NCBI RefSeq assembly: GCF_052113705.1
Contig: NZ_JBGQOG010000023.1
Coordinates: 1-55,752 of the forward strand
DNA from: JBGQOG01 sp052113705
GTDB taxonomy: Bacteria; Pseudomonadota; Alphaproteobacteria; Rhodobacterales; Rhodobacteraceae
DNA length: 55,752 nt
Reading direction: 5' to 3'
This document shows positions 1 through 8,218 of this stretch, piece by piece. The translations under genes and the position numbers were made by a program. Position 1 is the stretch's first letter. The number at the start of each line of letters is the position of its first letter. The notes beneath the pieces are model-generated. The model was not told the origin of the DNA and made no database searches. It saw only the letters and a program-made list of their open reading frames with translations.

Positions 1-77
1 TGCCGGGTGCCGGGTGCCGGGTGCCGGGTGCCGGGTGCCGGGTGCCGGGTGCCGGGTGCCGGGTGCCGGGTGCCGGG
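1..77. repeat. Heptanucleotide tandem array, 11 or more copies
   Basis: Eleven uninterrupted perfect copies of TGCCGGG (CCCGGCA on the other strand) run from the left edge of the window, so the true copy number may be higher. The array ends 8 bases from the comEC stop codon. A near-copy (GCCGGGTGCC at 91-100) lies inside the last codons of comEC, so the repeat may have spread into, or arisen from, the gene end. There are no spacers, so this is not CRISPR. Seven-base units are prone to slippage. Confidence 0.97.
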
Positions 78-85
78 AAAATCGC

Positions 86-3000
86 TCAACGCCGGGTGCC
101 TGACCAGAGCCTTTGACCCAGATCGGCACTGTGAATCGCGGTCAGCGGCATTGCAGACATGAGGTCCGGGTTCTCGCCGACCGGTTCCCGGCTGTCCCCG
201 TGGGAAAGACCGGCGGCGGCCAGATCAGGCCCGTTCGTTTCGGCAACCAGCGGGTCACCGGCAAGCGCGCTTGCAACGGCGTCGGCGGGCAGCGCAGCTT
301 CGGCTGGGGTCGAATACGCCTCCCAAACGGCACGCTCGGCCAGCCGCAGCGCCACCGCGCCACTGGCCGCGAGTTGAACCTGATCATAGACAAGGCATCC
401 CGCGCGCAACCGGAGCGGCCCCGCTTTTTGCGCCGCGTCGGTCTTTTGCACCCCCCATCGCGACGACAATGGCGGCGACGGATGTGGCGACACTGGCGTT
501 GCTGTCGGTCTGAGGGTCAGCCCCCCCGCAGCGCCGCGCAAGGCCACATCGGTCCTGCGCGGCGCGCGCCCCGGTATCTCGCCGATGCGGTGAAGCGGCA
601 TCCCGTGCAAGGCGCTCCACGTCGTCGGAGGCGCCTCGCGGAGCGACGTCATCGCCCCGGCCTGCGACATGCCGGGGCGTGACACAGGCGCATCTGATGC
701 GGTCGCCCTTGCCACTGCACCCGCAGTGTCGCTGGGGGCTGAAGCTTCTGGCCGCGCCGCCGCGCCATTCGGGGCGACCCGCGCAAACTTTGCCGCATGG
801 CCGGGGCGGGTCCCTCCGCCCGACACGGCGGTGCCCCCCGCACGCCGCGCGCCGTCGCCCTGCCCCGCGCCATCCGCCCGGGCAATACCGCATCCGCGCG
901 CCGTCACCGCATGGCCCGCCCCCCGGGTGACGTTCACCGCGCCCACAGCGAGAACAGGCACCGGCCCCGCCCATGCCCCCATCCGCGCCAGCCCCGGGGC
1001 TGCGGTTGCGCGGCCCGGGTCAGAGAGCGGCAGATCCGGCGATGCCCCCGGCGCGGGCCGCCACACCGCTGCGCCGAACAGCTGATCAACCGCGCTTCTT
1101 CTGTCCGCAAAGGGCATGGCGCTCGCTTGCTCCGGCCCCGCGACATCGGCGGCAGGGGGTGCGACTGGCGGCGGCTCAGCGCCCCGGATGGCCCCGGCCC
1201 CCATGGTCAAGCCCGCAGCTTCCCCACTCCGGGCGTCAAGAATTTGACCCATGAGAACAGCGCCTTCCCGGTCTTCGGGGGTCAGACGCCCCCCGAGCAC
1301 CACCAAAGCGCCGGGCCGGCAGACCTTTGCCAGATGCGCCGGCGCGGCTTTGCCGGTCAGGTGCCAGATCTCCCACCCCGCGGCCTCCGCGCGCCGTTGC
1401 CCCCGCGGCCCGGCAAACCCGGCCCGTGCGGCCGCGACACCCGCCGCCGCGCCATCGCCATCGGCCTCCAGCCAGCTTTCCGCCACAAAGGCCGCGCCGG
1501 TTTTCGACATTGCCCGCCCTTCAGCGGTCATCAGCCCCACCAGATCCCCCGCCTCCGCAATCAAGAGCAAAGGACGATCCTCCCTGCCCCACAGGACAAA
1601 AGCCGTAAGGCAGCCGACCAGTCCGGCCAGTTGCACGAGCCGCCGCCCCGATGCCAGAAGGACCATGGTCGCCCCCAGCGCGAGCAGCGGCAGCACCAGC
1701 GGACCGGGCGTGGCCACCACCCGCACCGCACCGCTCCACCCCGCCACCGTGGCCGCCACGAAGATCATCCAGCGCGTCCCCTCGGCCATCACCCACAGCG
1801 CGGGGGCGGCCAGCCCAAACGGGGCCAGCAGCGCCGCGACCACGCCCGCGGGCATCACCAGCACCCCCATCACCGGCACCGCCGCCAGATTGGCCACGAG
1901 GCCATATTCCGCCATGCGGTGAAAATGCGCCGCCGCGATCGGTGCCGTCGACATCCCCGCGGCGAGCGAGGAGAGCACCAACAGCACCGGCGGGCGGAGG
2001 AGCACGGGCAGCCGCGCCACCAGCCGCGCGGCGGGCGGATAGATGACGATCAGCGCGACCGTGGCCGCAAAACTCATCTGAAACCCGGGCGACACCAGGC
2101 TTTCCGGCGCCCGGAGCAAGATCACCAGCGCCGCCAGCGCGACACTGCGCAGCGAAATCGCCCGCCGGTCCGCCAGCACCGCGAGCAGCATCACCGCCAC
2201 CATCACATAGGCGCGCTCGGTCGCCACCTCGGCCCCGGAAATCCACAGATAGAGGCTCGCCGCCGCCAGCGCGACCAGCGCCGCGATCTTCTTGGCGGGC
2301 CAATAGAGCGCCAGCGGCCCCGCCAGCGCCAGCCCATAGCGCAGCATCGCAAAGACGAATCCGGTCAGCATCCCCATGTGCAGGCCGGAAATCGAGACGA
2401 TGTGATAGAGGTTCGCGGCGCGCATGGCGGCATTGGTCGCCTCGCTGATCGCGGAGCGGTCGCCGGTCATCAGTGCCGCCGCCACCGCGCCCGGCTGACC
2501 CGGCATCGCCGCCTGCATCGCGGCCGAAAGACGCATCCGCAACCGGTGCCCCGCGAGAAGATGGTCGGCCGGATCGGGCGGTGCGACGCTCAGCACCGGC
2601 GCGCGGGCAAAGCCCACGGCACCCAGTCGGTCAAACCAGGCATTGCGGCGGAAATCATAGCCCCCCGGCTCGGCCGGGCCCGCCGGGGGCGACAACAGGG
2701 CCGTCAGCATCACCCGCTGCCCCGGCACCACCCCCGCCGCCAGCTCTGGCCGTTCGAGTGCCACGCGCAGCCGGGCGGGACGCCGCTCGGGCGCCACGTC
2801 GCGCAACACCACCTGATCCAGCGTCAGCCGCAGACGGTCGCGGCTGGAGCGGTCCAGCTCAACCACCCGCCCCTCGACCGGGCCAAAATAGCGAAATCCC
2901 AGCACCGGCGCCGACAGCAGATGCGCCCGCGCGCCCGCCAGCACGAATCCCAGCGCCAGCACCGCCACCGCAAAGCCACAGGCCGCCGCCCCCGCATGCC

Positions 3001-3340
3001 CCACGCGCCAGCCCCGCCAGAAGAGGGCGACCCCGAGCAAAATGCCCGCCACCGCCGCGGCATAGCTCAGCGCCCCCGGTTCGACGGGCAGCGCAAACCA
3101 CGTGCCGATGCCGCAGGCCAGCACGACCGGCGCCGACAACAGCCAGCCGCCGCGCCTTGCCTGTGCCTGCGGCGCGGCCCAGACCCGCAGCCGCTGCCAC
3201 GCCCGGGCCATCGCACCGCCGCGCACCGGCTGGCCCGGCAGACCCGGCAGCGCGGTCCCCGGGGCAGCCGCGCCCTCGTCTTCCTCCGGATCGGCAAAGA
3301 GTGCCACTTCTTGTGTCTCCGCCCCATTCTGCCTATGCAT
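86..3340 (-). CDS. comEC: ComEC/Rec2 DNA-uptake channel with a long C-terminal insertion
   Basis: Predicted inner-membrane channel that passes single-stranded DNA during natural transformation; in Rhodobacter capsulatus, comEC is also needed by recipients of gene transfer agent DNA (family knowledge). The protein is 1084 aa. A DUF4131-like region (about 64-230) is followed by the polytopic competence domain (about 286-576) with the hallmark SISGLHMG at 316-323. The C-terminal domain starts near 590, but its last conserved block (CLVYD...SGAVAL, about 982-998) is displaced by some 280 residues of Ala/Pro/Arg-rich sequence, and an 86-residue tail follows. Usual length is nearer 700. I chose the ATG at 3340 because an upstream ATG would overlap gltX, which is divergent. 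Confidence 0.9.
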   Translation of the reverse strand: MHRQNGAETQEVALFADPEEDEGAAAPGTALPGLPGQPVRGGAMARAWQRLRVWAAPQAQARRGGWLLSAPVVLACGIGTWFALPVEPGALSYAAAVAGILLGVALFWRGWRVGHAGAAACGFAVAVLALGFVLAGARAHLLSAPVLGFRYFGPVEGRVVELDRSSRDRLRLTLDQVVLRDVAPERRPARLRVALERPELAAGVVPGQRVMLTALLSPPAGPAEPGGYDFRRNAWFDRLGAVGFARAPVLSVAPPDPADHLLAGHRLRMRLSAAMQAAMPGQPGAVAAALMTGDRSAISEATNAAMRAANLYHIVSISGLHMGMLTGFVFAMLRYGLALAGPLALYWPAKKIAALVALAAASLYLWISGAEVATERAYVMVAVMLLAVLADRRAISLRSVALAALVILLRAPESLVSPGFQMSFAATVALIVIYPPAARLVARLPVLLRPPVLLVLSSLAAGMSTAPIAAAHFHRMAEYGLVANLAAVPVMGVLVMPAGVVAALLAPFGLAAPALWVMAEGTRWMIFVAATVAGWSGAVRVVATPGPLVLPLLALGATMVLLASGRRLVQLAGLVGCLTAFVLWGREDRPLLLIAEAGDLVGLMTAEGRAMSKTGAAFVAESWLEADGDGAAAGVAAARAGFAGPRGQRRAEAAGWEIWHLTGKAAPAHLAKVCRPGALVVLGGRLTPEDREGAVLMGQILDARSGEAAGLTMGAGAIRGAEPPPVAPPAADVAGPEQASAMPFADRRSAVDQLFGAAVWRPAPGASPDLPLSDPGRATAAPGLARMGAWAGPVPVLAVGAVNVTRGAGHAVTARGCGIARADGAGQGDGARRAGGTAVSGGGTRPGHAAKFARVAPNGAAARPEASAPSDTAGAVARATASDAPVSRPGMSQAGAMTSLREAPPTTWSALHGMPLHRIGEIPGRAPRRTDVALRGAAGGLTLRPTATPVSPHPSPPLSSRWGVQKTDAAQKAGPLRLRAGCLVYDQVQLAASGAVALRLAERAVWEAYSTPAEAALPADAVASALAGDPLVAETNGPDLAAAGLSHGDSREPVGENPDLMSAMPLTAIHSADLGQRLWSGTRR

Positions 3341-3422
3341 CTGGCAACGCCGAAAGGCACCAGCCCCTCCGTTGGGCCCCCGATTGCCGCAAGGCCCGAT
3401 TACCGAAAAGGATAGCACGCCC

Positions 3423-4832
3423 ATGGCCAGCGCCCAAACCCAAGTCGTCACCCGTTTTGCCCCCTCGCCCACCGGCTATCTGCACATCGGTGGCGCGCGC
3501 ACAGCGCTGTTCAACTGGCTTTATGCGCGCGGCCGGGGCGGAAAATTCCTGCTGCGGATCGAGGATACCGACCGCGAACGCTCGACCCCCGAAGCAACGG
3601 CGGCGATTCTCAAAGGGCTGACCTGGCTTGGCCTTGATTGGGACGGCGAGGCGGTCAGCCAGTTCGAGGGCCGCGAACGCCATGCCGAGGTGGCGCGCGA
3701 AATGCTGGCGCGTGGCAATGCCTATAAGTGCTTTTCGACTCAGGAAGAAATCGAAGCCTTCCGCGAGGCGGCACGCGCCGAGGGCAAATCGACCCTATTC
3801 CAGAGCCCCTGGCGCGACGCCGATCCCGCCAGCCTGCCCGATGCGCCCTATGTGATCCGCCTGAAGGCCCCGCGCGAGGGGGTGACGGTGATCGCCGATC
3901 AGGTGCAGGGCGATGTCACTTTCCGCAATGACCAGCTCGACGACATGGTCTGTTTACGTTCGGATGGTACGCCCACCTATATGCTGGCCGTCGTGGTGGA
4001 CGACCATGACATGGGCGTGACCCATGTGATCCGCGGGGATGACCATTTGACCAATGCCGCGCGTCAGGTGCAGATCTATCACGCCATGGGCTGGGACGTG
4101 CCGGTCTTTGCCCATATCCCGCTGATCCACGGGCCGGATGGCAAAAAGCTGTCGAAACGCCACGGCGCGGTTGGCCTCGAGGAATATCAGGTGATGGGCT
4201 ACCCGGCGGCGGGGATGCGCAACTATCTGACGCGGCTGGGCTGGAGCCATGGGGATGATGAGTTCTTCACCGATGCGCAGGCGCTGGAATGGTTCGATGT
4301 GACGGGAATCGGTCGCGCGCCCGCAAGGCTCGATTTCAAGAAGCTGGAAAACATTTCCGGTCAGCACATCGCCGCCAGTGACGATGCCGCACTTCTGCCT
4401 GAAATTGAGGCATTTCTTGCTGCGTCCGCGAAAGAACCTTTCACCGCACTGCAGCAATCACGGATGCTGGCCGGGATGTACTGCCTGAAGGAGCGCGCCA
4501 AGACCTTTGGTGAACTCCTTGAAAAGGCTCACTTTGCGCTGACCGAGCGCCCGCTGGAGGTTGAGGAGAAGGCCGCGAAATCACTTGAGTCGGTATCCCG
4601 TGGTATACTGGTAGAATTGACGGCAGCCTTGGCGGGTGTTAATTGGACGCGTGACGAACTGGAGGCCACTGCGGCATCCGTTGCCGGGGCGCATGGCCTG
4701 GGCTTTGGCAAGATCGCAGGGCCCCTACGGGCGGCGCTTGCAGGGCGTGCAGTGACGCCCAGTGTTTTTGATATGATGTTGGTGCTGGGCCGCGATGAGT
4801 CATTGGCCCGGTTGAACGATCAGGCGGCCTGA
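3423..4832 (+). CDS. gltX: Glutamyl-tRNA synthetase
   Basis: Charges tRNA with glutamate in the cytoplasm. The 469-aa length is normal for bacterial class I GluRS. The HIGH-type motif reads HIGG in the context PSPTGYLHIGG near residue 20, and the KMSKS-type motif is KKLSKR near 241. The ATG at 3423 puts the catalytic motif at its usual place. It is divergent from comEC and followed 75 bases later by gltA. The 3' part, encoding the anticodon-binding end (about 4380-4620), has clearly lower GC in places (about 48-52% in two 60-base blocks) and A/T-ending codons unlike the rest, which may be a recombination mosaic. Confidence 0.97.
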   Translation: MASAQTQVVTRFAPSPTGYLHIGGARTALFNWLYARGRGGKFLLRIEDTDRERSTPEATAAILKGLTWLGLDWDGEAVSQFEGRERHAEVAREMLARGNAYKCFSTQEEIEAFREAARAEGKSTLFQSPWRDADPASLPDAPYVIRLKAPREGVTVIADQVQGDVTFRNDQLDDMVCLRSDGTPTYMLAVVVDDHDMGVTHVIRGDDHLTNAARQVQIYHAMGWDVPVFAHIPLIHGPDGKKLSKRHGAVGLEEYQVMGYPAAGMRNYLTRLGWSHGDDEFFTDAQALEWFDVTGIGRAPARLDFKKLENISGQHIAASDDAALLPEIEAFLAASAKEPFTALQQSRMLAGMYCLKERAKTFGELLEKAHFALTERPLEVEEKAAKSLESVSRGILVELTAALAGVNWTRDELEATAASVAGAHGLGFGKIAGPLRAALAGRAVTPSVFDMMLVLGRDESLARLNDQAA

Positions 4833-4907
4833 ACGCAGGCCGCCCTTCCGGGGAAACCCGATGGCGATTTCCCGGCCGTTGCGCCGGATGACATGAAAGG
4901 GACTGCC

Positions 4908-6203
4908 ATGGCTGATACGACGAAGAGCGCCACGCTGACTTTTGACGGAAAAACCATCGAATTGCCGATGATGAGCCCCACCGTTGGCCCCGATGTGATC
5001 GACATCCGCAAGCTCTATGCGCAGGGCGACGTCTTCACCTATGACCCCGGTTTCACCTCGACCGCGGCCTGTGAATCGGCCATCACCTATATCGACGGCG
5101 ACAAGGGCGAGCTTCTGTATCGCGGCTATCCGATCGAGCAGCTGGCAGACAAGTCGCATTACCTCGAAGTCTGCTACCTGCTTCTGAACGGCGAATTGCC
5201 GACCAAGGAAAAGCTGGAAGATTTCGAATTCCGCATCACCCGCCACACGATGGTGCATGAGCAGATGCACAACTTCTTCCGCGGTTTCCGTCGGGACGCG
5301 CATCCGATGGCAACCATGGTGGGTGTGGTTGGCGCCATGTCGGCCTTCTACCACGACAGCCTCGACATCAACGACGAATGGCAGCGCGAAGTTGCGGCCA
5401 TGCGGATGATCGCCAAACTGCCGACCATTGCCGCCATGGCCTATAAATATTCGGTGGGCCAGCCCTTCGTCTATCCGCGCAATGACCTCGATTATGCGTC
5501 GAACTTCCTGCACATGTGCTTCTCGGTTCCGGCCGAAACCTATGTCGTGAAACCGGCGCTGGCGAAAGCCATGGACCGGATCATGATGCTGCACGCCGAT
5601 CACGAGCAGAACGCCTCGACCTCGACCGTGCGTCTGGCGGGTTCCTCGGGCGCCAACCCGTTTGCCTGTATCGCCGCCGGTATCGCCTGTCTCTGGGGTC
5701 CGGCGCATGGCGGCGCCAATCAGGCCTGCCTCGAGATGCTGCGCGAGATCGGCACCGTCGACCGCATCCCGGAATTCGTGGCGCGCGCCAAGGACAAGAA
5801 CGATCCGTTCCGCCTGATGGGCTTTGGCCACCGCGTCTACAAGAACTTCGACCCGCGCGCCAATGTGATGAAGGAATCGGCCGACGAGGTTCTCGAACTT
5901 CTGGGCGTGCACAACAACCCGCTGCTGCAAGTGGCGAAAGAGCTTGAGAAAATCGCGCTGAGCGATCCCTATTTCATCGAGAAAAAGCTCTATCCGAACG
6001 TCGATTTCTACTCGGGCATCATCCTCGAGGCGATGGGCTTCCCCACCTCGATGTTCACGCCGATCTTTGCGCTGTCGCGCACCGTCGGCTGGATCTCGCA
6101 GTGGAAAGAGATGATCGGCGAGCCGGGGGGCCGGATTGGCCGCCCGCGTCAGCTCTACACCGGGTCGCCCGCGCGCGATTACACCGATGTGGCTGCCCGC
6201 TGA
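4908..6203 (+). CDS. gltA: Citrate synthase (type II, hexameric class)
   Basis: Condenses acetyl-CoA with oxaloacetate to start the TCA cycle. The 431-aa length fits the NADH-sensitive type II enzymes of Gram-negative bacteria. Visible active-site blocks are PAHGGANQ (catalytic His), FGHRVYKNFDPRA (His and Arg binding oxaloacetate) and YPNVDFYSG (catalytic Asp). The ATG at 4908 follows an AAAGGGA ribosome-binding site; an in-frame ATG at 4893 lacks one. A GC-rich hairpin lies 20 bases after the stop. Confidence 0.97.
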   Translation: MADTTKSATLTFDGKTIELPMMSPTVGPDVIDIRKLYAQGDVFTYDPGFTSTAACESAITYIDGDKGELLYRGYPIEQLADKSHYLEVCYLLLNGELPTKEKLEDFEFRITRHTMVHEQMHNFFRGFRRDAHPMATMVGVVGAMSAFYHDSLDINDEWQREVAAMRMIAKLPTIAAMAYKYSVGQPFVYPRNDLDYASNFLHMCFSVPAETYVVKPALAKAMDRIMMLHADHEQNASTSTVRLAGSSGANPFACIAAGIACLWGPAHGGANQACLEMLREIGTVDRIPEFVARAKDKNDPFRLMGFGHRVYKNFDPRANVMKESADEVLELLGVHNNPLLQVAKELEKIALSDPYFIEKKLYPNVDFYSGIILEAMGFPTSMFTPIFALSRTVGWISQWKEMIGEPGGRIGRPRQLYTGSPARDYTDVAAR

Positions 6204-6223
6204 GCGCAGAACATGTTAGGATC

Positions 6224-6250
6224 AGGCCGGGGGGAAACCTCCGGCCTTTG
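6224..6250 (+). terminator. Hairpin terminator after gltA
   Basis: AGGCCGG (6224-6230) pairs with CCGGCCT (6241-6247) through a G-rich/AAA loop and is followed by TTTG. The T-run is short, so termination may be partial. The next gene starts only a few bases downstream. Confidence 0.6.
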
Positions 6251-6255
6251 CCATT

Positions 6256-6921
6256 GTGACCGAGCCTTCCCCCATGCGCCTGTCCCCCTCGCCCCGCCCC
6301 GAGACCCGCGCCGCCGCCGAGCGCCGCGCCCGGCTGGCGCGTGCGGCACTGGCTCAGCAGTCCCGCGGGCAGAAGACAGCCACCGGGGCGACGGCGCAAA
6401 CCACGCCAGCGGCGACATCCCCCGAGGTGACCTCGCCTATGGCGCCGTCTCCCGTGGCACCGTCTCCCGTGGCGAAATCCCCCATGGCGACCTCTCCGGC
6501 ACCGGGGCCGCTGCGCTACCGGCCGCATCACTTCCTCTGTTCGCTCGGATTTGAGGGCAAGGGCTATTCCCCGGAATTCACCGCCAATATGACCGCCATC
6601 GTCATGGGCCGCCTGCGCGCGGCAGGCGGGCCCGAGGTGGAGATCGAGGTGACGACCACCGCGGATGACATCTGCACCCCCTGCCCGGCGCGGATCGGTC
6701 AGGGCTGCGAAAGTCAGGGCAAGATCGAAAAGCTCGACCGGGCGCATGCGGCAGCCCTTGGCCTTACGGCGGGCGACCGGCTGCGCTGGGGCGCGGCGCT
6801 GGACCGGATGCGCGCGCTGCCCGAGGGGATCTTGAGCGAGATCTGCGCCCCCTGCCAGTGGCTGGCCTATGGCATGTGTGAGGCCGCGCTGGCCCGGCTG
6901 CGCGCGCAATCCGAGGGCTGA
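6256..6921 (+). CDS. DUF1284 cysteine-rich protein with repetitive N-terminal extension
   Basis: The family has no known function. The conserved part begins around residue 92 with RYRPHHFLCSLGF and GKGYSPEFTANM, the usual DUF1284 opening. Cysteine clusters (DDICTPCPARIGQGC and EICAPCQWLAYGMC) could bind a metal or iron-sulfur cluster; that is inference. The first 90 residues are Ala/Pro/Ser-rich with imperfect SPVA/SPMA repeats and are not part of the family. The GTG at 6256 is the likely start, with an ATG at 6274 as alternative; the low-complexity stretch makes the true start uncertain. Confidence 0.75.
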   Translation: MTEPSPMRLSPSPRPETRAAAERRARLARAALAQQSRGQKTATGATAQTTPAATSPEVTSPMAPSPVAPSPVAKSPMATSPAPGPLRYRPHHFLCSLGFEGKGYSPEFTANMTAIVMGRLRAAGGPEVEIEVTTTADDICTPCPARIGQGCESQGKIEKLDRAHAAALGLTAGDRLRWGAALDRMRALPEGILSEICAPCQWLAYGMCEAALARLRAQSEG

Positions 6922-6923
6922 GC

Positions 6924-7463
6924 TTACCCCCGAGCGGACGTTTGGCCTGACGACAGCGCCACCAGCTTTGCAACCGTGTTGAGATTGCGCGCCGTGCCCA
7001 CCTCTGCCCCCTGGATCACCAACCTGCTGCGCCCCATACCCTGCGGATAATGCACATAAATCTCATGCGCGCCCAGCACCACCACCTCATCCCGCTGCCC
7101 TTTGAGCGCCGCCGGAAGGTCGGCGGTCAGCGCCGCGGGCACCGCGCCGGGCAGAAAGATCACCGCCACTTTCGCAGGGTCCGCCGCGCCAAAGGGCTGC
7201 GCGGCAAGCACCTCTGCCAAGGCCTCTGCCCCGCGCACCATCACCCCGAACCGCTGGCCACAATGCCGCTCCAGCGCCTCTGTCAATGCGGCCTGCATCG
7301 CCTCCGGGCCAAGATCCGTCTCATAGACCAGATTGCCGCTGGCGATATAGCTTTGCACCGCATGCCCGCCCGCGGCGGCACAGAGCGCGCGCAGATCCGC
7401 CATCGCGAGCGTGCCATGCCCGCCCACATTCACCGCCCGGATCAGGGCCACCTGTCTGTGCAT
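6924..7463 (-). CDS. DUF1697 family protein
   Basis: A 179-aa cytoplasmic protein of unknown function. The opening MHRQVALIRAVNVGG, then MADLRALC and QSYIASGNLVY, is the DUF1697 signature, and the C-terminal ARNLNTVAKL block is also typical. I start it at the ATG at 7463, which begins the conserved region; an upstream in-frame ATG would run through the bioY terminator hairpin. It sits downstream of bioY on the same strand but is separated from it by that terminator, and ends 3 bases from the convergent DUF1284 gene. Confidence 0.8.
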   Translation of the reverse strand: MHRQVALIRAVNVGGHGTLAMADLRALCAAAGGHAVQSYIASGNLVYETDLGPEAMQAALTEALERHCGQRFGVMVRGAEALAEVLAAQPFGAADPAKVAVIFLPGAVPAALTADLPAALKGQRDEVVVLGAHEIYVHYPQGMGRSRLVIQGAEVGTARNLNTVAKLVALSSGQTSARG

Positions 7464-7482
7464 CCCAATGCCTCCCGCCATG

Positions 7483-7515
7483 AAAAACGCCGCGCTCCCC
7501 CGGGGGAACGCGGCG
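7483..7515 (-). terminator. Rho-independent terminator of bioY
   Basis: On the minus strand CGCCGCG (7515-7509) and a run of C/G pair with CGCGGCG (7494-7488), giving a GC-rich stem of about 13 bp with one mismatch. Five T residues follow (7487-7483). It lies 24 bases after the bioY stop. Confidence 0.85.
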
Positions 7516-7539
7516 CTCACAGTCAATCTGACGTGCAGA

Positions 7540-8097
7540 TCAGGCGTTGCGGCGTGCCAGTGCCGCCCAGGCGCCCGAGACCATCAGCGCGGCCAGCAGG
7601 GTTTTCAGCAGATCGCCCGCAAGGAAGGGCATCATCCAGCCCGCCAGCAGATCCGGAACCGCTTTGCCCATGACGAGGGCCGGATAGGCCAGGCCCGGCA
7701 CATAGATCACCGCCGAGGCGAGAACGCCGACCAGCGCGGTGCCGGCAAAGCCTTTGACGCCACGGTCAGCGGCATAACCCGCGATGGCAACCATCGCGAC
7801 AAAGCCCAGCAGGAAGCCCGCGGTCGGCCCAAAGAAGGCCGCGGTCGAACCGCCATTGGCGAAGACCGGCATGCCGGCGGCGCCTTCGGCGAGATAGGCG
7901 AGCATCGCCGCCAGGCCCATCCGGGCGCCGAGGCTGAAGCCGACGATCAGAATCGCCAGCGTTTGCAGGGTCATCGGCACCGGCAGCATCGGTACGCTGA
8001 CCTGTGCGGCCAAAGCGATGAACAGCGAGCCGCCCACCACCATCAGCGCGCGGTCGGCAAGGGTCTTGGTCGGCATCACTGCATGGGAGAGTGTCAT
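7540..8097 (-). CDS. bioY: BioY biotin transporter (ECF S-component)
   Basis: Integral membrane substrate-binding component for biotin uptake. The 185 aa hold about six hydrophobic segments and the family blocks QVSVPMLPVPMTLQT, GMPVFANGG and GPTAGFLLGF. Neither bioM nor bioN lies beside it, so this is a solitary BioY that either works alone or borrows a shared energy-coupling module elsewhere; both situations are known in the family. The start ATG at 8097 faces the divergent SDR gene. Confidence 0.92.
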   Translation of the reverse strand: MTLSHAVMPTKTLADRALMVVGGSLFIALAAQVSVPMLPVPMTLQTLAILIVGFSLGARMGLAAMLAYLAEGAAGMPVFANGGSTAAFFGPTAGFLLGFVAMVAIAGYAADRGVKGFAGTALVGVLASAVIYVPGLAYPALVMGKAVPDLLAGWMMPFLAGDLLKTLLAALMVSGAWAALARRNA

Positions 8098-8218
8098 GTC
8101 ACGGGCCTTTCAGCGTTTTGTTACTTGCGCGCAGTTTTGCCGCAGTTGCAGCCAATGTCAACGCTGCGTCACCGCGCCCCCTTGCGCGAAAGCGGGCGGA
8201 ATGGCAAAGGCTTTCGCC

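Noticed and set aside
1..77. CRISPR array
   Set aside because: Units are seven bases with no spacers, and no cas genes are present.
797..3415. 872-codon open frame on the plus strand opposite comEC
   Set aside because: Arg/Pro/His-rich product without domains, wholly antisense to a well-supported gene; such frames are common in high-GC DNA.
8098..8218. BioR operator (TTATMKATAA) upstream of bioY
   Set aside because: No such palindrome is present in the 121 bases between bioY and the SDR gene.
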